Origin: Oscillospiraceae bacterium | Lineage (GTDB): Bacteria; Bacillota; Clostridia; Oscillospirales; Oscillospiraceae | DNA: 40,348 nt | NCBI GenBank assembly: GCA_031260605.1 | Contig: JAISLF010000073.1 | Coordinates: 1 to 40,348, forward strand | Reading direction: 5' to 3' | Part shown: positions 34,197 to 40,348 of the stretch, in pieces | How the letters are laid out: each line of letters opens with the position of its first letter | Position numbering within the stretch: the first letter of the stretch is position 1 | Notes under the pieces: model-generated | The model's database searches: none | The model's input: the letters and a program-made list of their open reading frames with translations, nothing else | What the model was told of the DNA's origin: nothing | Position numbers and translations under genes: made by a program

Positions 34197-35366
34197 CTAC
34201 TGGGCGCCGTACTTCTTGTCGATGCCCGTAAGATATTCTTTATATGTGTCTTTTGTGACGATTGAGCTTTCTGCAATCCAGATCGTCGCCTTGTCGCCGG
34301 CTGCGCGGCGCTCCGGCCAAAGTGTTGCGGGTGTTGCGCGTCCGTCTGCAAGTGCGATGAGGCCGAGAGCCGCAGGACCGGCATACGCATAGTCAGAGAT
34401 TGCGTAGCATGCTTTCCATGCGCCGTCATAGCCGGAATCCCACTCAATTGCGAGCATAACGCTGCCGACGTCTGTCAACAGGATATTGTCCTGCGTGGTG
34501 AGTGTCTCAAAGTAGCGGGCCGCGCCCTGTGCAAAGTCTTCAACGCAAGCATCCGCGAACCAATACTTGATTTCCGTGTGTGCCGCGACGATCTGGCTTG
34601 TCAGGTTGTAGCCGACCTCCGCGTTGATGTTTCCGGCTGTAACGCCGTCTGCGTCAAAGATGTTGGTGTTGCCCGGGAAGGCTTTCTTGAACGCGTCTGT
34701 TGCGCCGACGCAGCGGTCATGCAGCGGGGGAGAGGTGGACCAGTCAAGGTTCAGCAGTCCGATTGTCGCGGGGTCAACGTCGCCCGGCCAATAGGTCTTT
34801 TGGTTGTCGATGAGCCACTGAAGTGAATCATAGCCGGACTGATACTGGTCAAGAGCAAGTGTCGGAGCGATAGCCGCGCCGGAGGAATCATACATCGGGT
34901 TGAACATGCAAACGAACGGCAGGTTGAACTCGTCAAGCAGCTCAATAACGCGGTTTTGGATGGTCGGGTCGCAGTCCATAAAGAAGCCGTCTACGTTGCC
35001 CTGGTTCGCCATAACCTCAAGGTTCTGGACATAAGCCTCAGCGTCGCCGTTTCCGGTGGACTCTGCAACGTCGAAGTTGTAGACGTTTCCGAGAACCTTC
35101 CAGGCGTTCATCATCGTGTCAACAAGAGGTGACGGAGCTGTGAAAGCATACACAAAGTGATACTTGTCACGTGCGAACCAGTCAACATCATCTGATGCGT
35201 AGCCGGCGGTGCTGTCTGTCGGCAGCTCAGGCGGCGTGCCGGTGTCGGTGCTTGCGGTCGGCGTGTCAGGCGCCGGGGGCGTGGGTGTGTTCTTGTCTTT
35301 GCTGCCGCAGGCAAAAAGCGCCAGTGACAAACACAGAACGAGAAGCAATGCGATAATCTTTTTCAT
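34197..35366 (-). CDS. Sugar-type ABC transporter substrate-binding lipoprotein
   Basis: A 389-residue periplasmic-binding-protein type 1 (Peripla_BP_4) lipoprotein. Lipobox LALFAC gives C20 as the anchor, followed by a Pro/Thr/Asp-rich linker. The binding domain shows EVMANQGNVDGFFMDCDP, NLPFVCMFNP and IGLLNLDWS. The start at 35366 follows GAGGA; the GTG five codons earlier overlaps that site. It is the fourth gene of the transporter set; the ligand cannot be deduced. Confidence 0.9.
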   Translation of the reverse strand: MKKIIALLLVLCLSLALFACGSKDKNTPTPPAPDTPTASTDTGTPPELPTDSTAGYASDDVDWFARDKYHFVYAFTAPSPLVDTMMNAWKVLGNVYNFDVAESTGNGDAEAYVQNLEVMANQGNVDGFFMDCDPTIQNRVIELLDEFNLPFVCMFNPMYDSSGAAIAPTLALDQYQSGYDSLQWLIDNQKTYWPGDVDPATIGLLNLDWSTSPPLHDRCVGATDAFKKAFPGNTNIFDADGVTAGNINAEVGYNLTSQIVAAHTEIKYWFADACVEDFAQGAARYFETLTTQDNILLTDVGSVMLAIEWDSGYDGAWKACYAISDYAYAGPAALGLIALADGRATPATLWPERRAAGDKATIWIAESSIVTKDTYKEYLTGIDKKYGAQ

Positions 35367-35445
35367 TTTTTGTTTCCTCACTTAAAAAAATTTGGTTGGG
35401 CTGATTAATGGTATCCCGCCTTGGGGATGTGCAGCGCTTTTTGCG

Positions 35446-36420
35446 CTACGCGGCGTTGCGCCGCTCGAGATTCTTAATGCGTGAGCGCTCATTGATAAAG
35501 TCAACAAAGAGTGCCAGAAGTAAGAGCATACCCTGCGCGACAATCTGCCAGTAAGGCGGAAGTCCGCTGGTTGTCAGACCTGTGTTGAACACTGTCAGCA
35601 GCAGGATTCCGAAGAAGCAGTTTGCCATCGCGCCGGCGCCGCCCATAAAGGATACGCCGCCGAGCACGGAGGCCGTTATTGCGTCCAGTGCGCCTGTATC
35701 GCCGGCTGTCGGAGAGCCTGAGTGCATACGCGAGGCCAGAACCAGTCCCGCAACCGCCGCAATAGCGCCGTTATTGATAAATAGAATCGTCGAGAGCTTT
35801 TTCTGGTTAATGCCGCAGAGCCTTGCCGCCTGACGGTTTCCGCCGATCATATAAATGTTTCGACCGAAATTGGTGCGTGCGAGAATTATACCGTAGATAA
35901 CCATAAGCACGACCATAATCACGAACGGAAGCGGAATCGCGTTGAATATAAGCGTGGAGCCGACCTTGTAGTAGCCCTGATATGAAATCGGCAGGTTTTT
36001 ACTTTGGGTGATAACGCGGATTATTCCATTGTAAACCGACATAATGCCGATTGTCGCGATAAAGCTCATAAAATTAAGCTTATTTACAAAGATTGCGGTA
36101 ATCACTCCGCAGAGCATGCCGAAGAGGATTGTAATCGGTATGGCAAGGGGCCACCAAACTCCCCGCTCAATCAGCAGAGTTATTATAACTCCCGAAAATG
36201 CCGCCTCCGCACCCGCGGCAAGGTCAATCTCGCCGCCAATCATAAGCATGGCAATGCCGATGGATATAGTTCCGGCAAAGCTCATTGCGTGCATCAGATT
36301 CTTGAGGTTGTTAAGCGACAGATAGCTGTTGTTTCTTACCTGGAACAGAATCATAGCCAGTATGGTTACGACAATTATAGGCGTGACCTTTGCCTTGAGG
36401 CCTTTCTTGATAATAGACAT
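35446..36420 (-). CDS. ABC transporter permease (RbsC-like), second copy
   Basis: A 324-residue permease of the BPD_transp_2 family with 8-10 hydrophobic helices. MLMIGGEIDLAAGAEAAFSG near residue 60 and VLGGVSFMGGAGA near 250 are hallmarks. It shares the layout of the preceding permease, so the two probably form a heterodimer. AGGAGG precedes the ATG. A 79-bp gap follows before the binding protein gene, holding a small AGCGC/GCGCT stem at the stop codon. Confidence 0.93.
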   Translation of the reverse strand: MSIIKKGLKAKVTPIIVVTILAMILFQVRNNSYLSLNNLKNLMHAMSFAGTISIGIAMLMIGGEIDLAAGAEAAFSGVIITLLIERGVWWPLAIPITILFGMLCGVITAIFVNKLNFMSFIATIGIMSVYNGIIRVITQSKNLPISYQGYYKVGSTLIFNAIPLPFVIMVVLMVIYGIILARTNFGRNIYMIGGNRQAARLCGINQKKLSTILFINNGAIAAVAGLVLASRMHSGSPTAGDTGALDAITASVLGGVSFMGGAGAMANCFFGILLLTVFNTGLTTSGLPPYWQIVAQGMLLLLALFVDFINERSRIKNLERRNAA

Positions 36421-36440
36421 TTATAATTACCTCCTGCCCG

Positions 36441-37418
36441 CTATGATACTTTCTTCGTACGTGATATACGAAGAAAATCAATTGCGAGCGCAATCAGCAG
36501 CAAAGCGCCTGAGGCGACAGTTTGCCAATACGGCGTTACACGGACAATCGTCATACCGTTGTTAAAGCAGTTGAGTATGAGTATGCCGATCAGCGCTCCG
36601 CCCATTCCGCCCGAGCCTCCGCCGAAGGAAATTCCTCCGAGGATTGCGGCCGTCATTCCGGAAAACTGCTGGTTTACAATACCCGTTGTGTTCGCTGTTT
36701 TAAGCCTTGCCGCAAGCAGAATTCCCGCCAAGGAGGACAGCACACCGGCGTTTATGAACAGAATGTACGAGACACGCTTTGGGTGCAGACCGGACAGCAG
36801 CGACGCCTGCGGATTTCCGCCGACAAGGTACATTGAGCGGCCGAATTTCGTGTTTTTCAGCATAACGCCGTATACAGCCAGCAGCACCAGCGATATTATG
36901 ATTGAATACGGGATGAAATCGGCGATTCTCTGCGTTCCGATAAAGTTAAACACAGGATTGTCAATGTCAATCTGCTGGCCGTGATTTACTATGTACCCGA
37001 GTCCCTGCGTAATCGAGGCGGTTGCAAGCGTCGCGATAAACGGCTGAAACCTAAGCTCGTTGATGAGCACCGCGTTAAACGCACCCGTCACCGCACCGGC
37101 TACCAGACCGATTATCAGCGCCAGGTACCACGGAGCGCCGGCTCGCAGAGCGTACGCCGTGATAAGCGCGGCCATTGTTCCGATTCCGCCGAGGGACAAA
37201 TCGACATATCCGCCTATCATAAGCATACCGGCGCCGATTGTCAGAAGTGACACAAGCGTTATTGACTGCAAGATGTTGCGTATGTTCTTCGGATTGAGAA
37301 GCTGCCCCTTGGACATTATCGTGAATACTCCGACGACAACCGCCAACAGGAGTATCAGCGTCAGCATTTTTGACTTGAACAGATTCCCGATGCGAAATTT
37401 AGACTTTTGTTGTTCCAT
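36441..37418 (-). CDS. ABC transporter permease (RbsC-like), first copy
   Basis: A 325-residue BPD_transp_2 permease with MLMIGGYVDLSLGGIGTMAAL and ILGGISFGGGSGGMGGALIG. The start at 37418 is preferred since GGAGG lies 9-10 bp upstream; a start at 37451 would run into the ATPase gene. It is 16 bp behind the ATPase and 20 bp ahead of the second permease. Confidence 0.93.
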   Translation of the reverse strand: MEQQKSKFRIGNLFKSKMLTLILLLAVVVGVFTIMSKGQLLNPKNIRNILQSITLVSLLTIGAGMLMIGGYVDLSLGGIGTMAALITAYALRAGAPWYLALIIGLVAGAVTGAFNAVLINELRFQPFIATLATASITQGLGYIVNHGQQIDIDNPVFNFIGTQRIADFIPYSIIISLVLLAVYGVMLKNTKFGRSMYLVGGNPQASLLSGLHPKRVSYILFINAGVLSSLAGILLAARLKTANTTGIVNQQFSGMTAAILGGISFGGGSGGMGGALIGILILNCFNNGMTIVRVTPYWQTVASGALLLIALAIDFLRISRTKKVS

Positions 37419-37434
37419 CTCTTCTAACCCTCCT

Positions 37435-38922
37435 CTATTCCTGCATGGCAAGCGCGAGTATACCCTCTTCGGTTGCCTCCGCGCGCTTTACATTTCCGGT
37501 AATTTTCCCTTCGTGCATAACATATATCGTGTCGGCGACTCCGATAACCTCTGTTAGCTCCGACGAGATGAAGATTACGCCGATCCCCTGCTTTGCAAAG
37601 TCGCACACCATCTGGTATACCTCTGCCTTTGTTCCGACGTCGATACCCTTTGTCGGCTCATCGAGAATCAGGAGCTTGATTTCCATCTTGCCTGAGGTCC
37701 AGCGGCCGAGAATGACCTTTTGCTGATTTCCGCCCGAAAGCTCAACTACAAGCTTGTCTGTGCTCGGAGTGCTTATCTTATACTTTGCGCGCGCGTTTTC
37801 CGCAAGCGTGACCTCTTGCTTTTTGTCCAGGAAAATGAAATTTCTTATCCGTGACAATACCGGAATTGAGATATTTTCCTTAACGGAGCGGAACAGAACA
37901 AGTCCCTGCTCCTTGCGGTCCTCAGGACAAAGCGCGACACCGGCTGCGATTGCGTCGGCAGGCGTTTTGAATTTGACGGGATTGCCCTCAAGAATCAGCT
38001 CGCCCGAGATGATTTTGTCAGCTCCGAAAATTGCGCGGACAACCTCTGTGCGTCCGGCTCCGACAAGACCCGAAAAACCGATGATTTCGCCGCGCCGCAA
38101 AGTAAAGGAAACATCCTTTACCTTCTTTGTGACGAGGTTTTTGACCTCAAGCAGCGTGTCGCCGTATTCGGTATTGCGGTCAAGCTTTGCGTATGTATCG
38201 CCGATGTCGCGTCCGACCATTGCCTTAATGAGCGTCGCTTCAGACGTTGCGGCTGTCGGGAAGCTTGCGACCGTGCGGCCGTCCTTCAGAACGACGATGT
38301 CGTCCGTTACCTGGAATATTTCCGCCATACGGTGCGAAACATAGATTATCACCTTGCCCTCATCCCTCAGCTCGCGAATGAGCTTGAACAAAATGGTAAT
38401 TTCGCTGTCAGCAAGGCTCGCCGTCGGCTCGTCAAACGCAATAACGTCCGACCCGCGCCGATAGGCCTTCATAATCTCTACCATCTGCTGGTACGCAACA
38501 GAAAGTCTGCCGACAGGCTCTGACGGGGAAATATTCAGACCGAACTTGTCGATAACCTCCTGCGCGTCCTGCTTGAGCTTTTTCCTGTTGATAAAGCCGG
38601 CTCCGTTGCGCGGAAGGTCTCCCGCAAAGATGTTTTCCATTACACTCATTGCGGGAATCAGCTGACGCTCCTGGTATATAACGCTGATTCCTGCCTTAAT
38701 TGCGTCGTACGGTGACGTAAAGCTTTGCTTTTGTCCGTCAAGTGTAACAACGCCGTCGTCAGCCCGAATATCTCCGCTCATGATTTTCAGCAGCGTTGAT
38801 TTGCCGGCTCCGTTTTCGCCGAGCAGAGCCAGAACTCTGCCGCCCTCGGCGCGAAAGCTGACATCCGACAGCGCCTGTACGCCCGGAAAGGCTTTGCTTA
38901 CGCCAGAAAATTCTAGTTGCAC
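37435..38922 (-). CDS. ABC transporter ATPase with two nucleotide-binding domains (RbsA/MglA-like)
   Basis: A 495-residue fused ATPase. Domain 1 has Walker A GENGAGKST (35-43), the degenerate signature LSVAYQQ, and Walker B IAFDEPTA. Domain 2 has a divergent Walker A region (GLVGAGRTEV), the signature LSGGNQQKV and Walker B LLILDEPTKG. This asymmetry is normal for ribose/galactose-type importers. GTG start with AGGAGG 9 bp upstream. It is the first gene of the operon, opposite the LysR gene. Confidence 0.95.
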   Translation of the reverse strand: MQLEFSGVSKAFPGVQALSDVSFRAEGGRVLALLGENGAGKSTLLKIMSGDIRADDGVVTLDGQKQSFTSPYDAIKAGISVIYQERQLIPAMSVMENIFAGDLPRNGAGFINRKKLKQDAQEVIDKFGLNISPSEPVGRLSVAYQQMVEIMKAYRRGSDVIAFDEPTASLADSEITILFKLIRELRDEGKVIIYVSHRMAEIFQVTDDIVVLKDGRTVASFPTAATSEATLIKAMVGRDIGDTYAKLDRNTEYGDTLLEVKNLVTKKVKDVSFTLRRGEIIGFSGLVGAGRTEVVRAIFGADKIISGELILEGNPVKFKTPADAIAAGVALCPEDRKEQGLVLFRSVKENISIPVLSRIRNFIFLDKKQEVTLAENARAKYKISTPSTDKLVVELSGGNQQKVILGRWTSGKMEIKLLILDEPTKGIDVGTKAEVYQMVCDFAKQGIGVIFISSELTEVIGVADTIYVMHEGKITGNVKRAEATEEGILALAMQE

Positions 38923-38969
38923 TCTGAAGCGCCTCCTGATATAATGAATGTGATGCCTGTTATTTTACG

Positions 38970-38996
38970 TTTTGTCAAACTTGCTGCACTTTTGTC
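38970..38996. promoter_or_regulatory. Direct repeat upstream of the operon, possible operator
   Basis: TTTTGTC occurs at 38970-38976 and again at 38990-38996, exactly 20 bp apart, about two helical turns. On the - strand it reads GACAAAA, and the nearer copy forms a TTGACA-like -35 (38971-38977 region) without a good -10. It lies in the 271-bp region between the operon and the LysR gene, where regulator binding is expected. Confidence 0.4.
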
Positions 38997-39139
38997 GAAA
39001 TCAAGGTACATAAATTCAACAATTTGATGGCTTCAGTATATCTTATCAGCAGGGCATATGTAAAATAGAAATAATGTATAGCAGCATAACGCAGACGTAA
39101 TATACATATACAGTTCATAAATAGTTAATTATTGGTAAG

Positions 39140-39148
39140 TGATATAAT
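39140..39148 (+). promoter_or_regulatory. Extended -10 element of the LysR gene
   Basis: TGATATAAT with consensus TATAAT at 39143-39148; no good -35 was seen. The surrounding AT-rich sequence holds the divergent regulatory region. Confidence 0.5.
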
Positions 39149-39193
39149 ATTTTCAAATGCACAGAATAATCTATAAATAGGCGGGCGGAATCG

Positions 39194-40099
39194 GTGTATA
39201 ACATAACATTTGAGCAAATTTACGTATTTCTGACGGTTGCGGAGGTTCAGAGCGTGACAAAGGCGGCGGATCAGCTTTTTACCTCGCAGCCTGCGCTTTC
39301 GCGCACCCTTGCGAGGTTTGAGGAAAGCGTCGGCGCGCGCGTTTTTGAGCGCAGCAACAAGGGGGTAGTCCTGACGCGGGAGGGGGAGTATCTGCGTCAA
39401 AGACTTGAGCCGCTGTATACAAATCTCGACGCCGCGATAAAAATGGTGCGCAGCGGAGCGGCTTTCGGGGATATGCATTTGCGTCTCGCGCTGCCTGTTT
39501 CATACAACGCAGTTGAAAATTACAGGGGATTGAATGAAACAATCCGCAAATTCGAGAGCGACCATCCGGAAATAGACGTTACGGAGATACTCTGCGACTT
39601 TCGTGAGATACGGCAGCAGCTTGAGCAGGGCACGTCTGACATTGTTGTCGCACAGAGCTTTGTTGTCGACGATTTGCCGAATGTCTGTATTCGCAATGTC
39701 GCGCGGTACAATATGTTTTTGGCAATCTCGGCCGACCATCCGCTTGCGAAGCTTGACAAAATCGACCCGCAAATGCTGAACGGCGAGGTTGCGTATTTTG
39801 TCCCGCAGACGAACACACAGCAGGACAAGGAACGCGCAAAGCAGGTTTTCTCGCGGATTGGTTTTGTGCCGAAATCAGTGGAGTTTGCGCTGAATTATCA
39901 GACGCTGCTGCACAATATAAGCTCCTGCCGCGGCGTGTCTGTTTGCGGGAAGTTCAACACGGCGGACTCAGAAAGAATAAAGTATTATCCGATAGACCAG
40001 AGCGTGCACGATTCACGGATTGTCGTTTGCTGGAAGGAGGGGCGGCTGTCAAAGGAAGCGCGTGAGTTTCTGGCGCTTGTGCCGGAGCTTAAGGTGTAA
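39194..40099 (+). CDS. LysR-family transcriptional regulator
   Basis: A 301-residue LysR-type regulator. The winged helix-turn-helix spans about 4-62 (FLTVAEVQSVTKAADQLFTSQPALSRTL in two parts, then FERSNKGVVLTREGE) and a substrate-binding-like effector domain starts near 90. GTG start with a GGCGGA-like site. Divergent orientation beside the ten-gene operon suggests that it controls it in response to the imported compound or a metabolite; this is inference from position. Confidence 0.93.
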   Translation: MYNITFEQIYVFLTVAEVQSVTKAADQLFTSQPALSRTLARFEESVGARVFERSNKGVVLTREGEYLRQRLEPLYTNLDAAIKMVRSGAAFGDMHLRLALPVSYNAVENYRGLNETIRKFESDHPEIDVTEILCDFREIRQQLEQGTSDIVVAQSFVVDDLPNVCIRNVARYNMFLAISADHPLAKLDKIDPQMLNGEVAYFVPQTNTQQDKERAKQVFSRIGFVPKSVEFALNYQTLLHNISSCRGVSVCGKFNTADSERIKYYPIDQSVHDSRIVVCWKEGRLSKEAREFLALVPELKV

Positions 40100-40348
40100 G
40101 GGCGCGACTAAACCGCCGCGAGGAGGTGAGATACTACATTGTGTAGTGTTCGGTACGCCCTCTAATCTTTGATTTTCCAAAACGGACGCGCCCGCGCCGA
40201 CACCGCACCAAATTCGCCAAAGGCGAATAAATCCAATAAGAAAAACAGGGGAATTCGCACCGCTCCACACAAGGAAGCACAAAACAAATCAAAAAAACAG
40301 CCGAACACGGTTATTGCAGTAATAGCAGAACGCTCTAAATAATTAGAG
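40100..40348. other. Gene-free right end
   Basis: No gene or clear terminator was recognised after the LysR gene. A small palindrome ACTACA-TTG-TGTAGT lies at 40133-40147, and the last 16 bases form CTCTAA-ATAA-TTAGAG. Confidence 0.5.

Noticed and set aside
40133-40147. ACTACA-TTG-TGTAGT palindrome as a terminator or operator
   Set aside because: Short stem without T-run; too little context at the window end.
1-40348. tRNA genes, rRNA, CRISPR arrays, insertion sequences
   Set aside because: No T-loop/acceptor patterns, spaced identical repeats or transposase motifs were recognised by eye; a dedicated scan could still find a tRNA.

Overview
The window looks like chromosome of an anaerobic, low-redox Firmicutes, most probably an uncultured member of class Clostridia (order not resolvable by eye). 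The pointers are a SufU-type Fe-S scaffold with SufS, a YqhQ-like DUF1385 protein, RimO/PgsA/RecA/RecX grouping, a DUF4358 lipoprotein beside an MBOAT/DHHW pair, a YdjI/YdjG/TPM group, many GTG/TTG starts with strong Shine-Dalgarno sequences, and GC-rich hairpin repeats between genes. No rRNA, tRNA, CRISPR array, transposase or phage gene was recognised.

Layout. 1-497: repeat-rich, gene-free, ending in a promoter that abuts the first ATG. 498-3299 (+): sufD-like, sufS and sufU, closed by a terminator. 3398-11017 (-): an eight-gene housekeeping run (DUF1385, membrane protein, prmC, recA, recX, rimO, pgsA, DUF2156), in which the DUF1385 gene appears to start at ACG. 11115-12296 (-): a lone thiolase with its own promoter. 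12671-15889 (+): DUF4358 lipoprotein, MBOAT acyltransferase and DHHW protein, probably acetylating an exported polymer. 16099-16311 (+): a cold-shock protein whose start region lies in a hairpin. 16312-17719: about 1.4 kb of repeats without genes. 17720-20370 (+): argG-argH. 20481-25614 (+): a membrane-stress-like group (SPFH/zinc ribbon, zinc-ribbon membrane protein, two TPM proteins) followed by tsaB. 25705-27690 (-): an MBL hydrolase and an FGE-fold protein. 27835-38922 (-): ten codirectional genes with a divergent LysR regulator at 39194-40099.

The accessory part of most interest is the last one. A ribose-type ABC importer is followed by a UroD/MtaA-like protein, a zinc alcohol dehydrogenase, both subunits of an aconitase X enzyme, an FAD oxidoreductase and a short-chain dehydrogenase, with small gaps and a terminator at the end. 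This reads as an uptake and degradation pathway for one small, probably hydroxylated and possibly methylated, compound. The substrate cannot be read from sequence; no pyrroline reductase, corrinoid protein or sugar kinase is encoded in the cluster, so the textbook pathways for these families do not fit directly.

The other notable signals are a family of hairpin repeats with compensated arm changes, two copies of which lie inverted around 16 kb of core genes, and a short TPM gene that looks like an internal-deletion copy of its two-domain neighbour.
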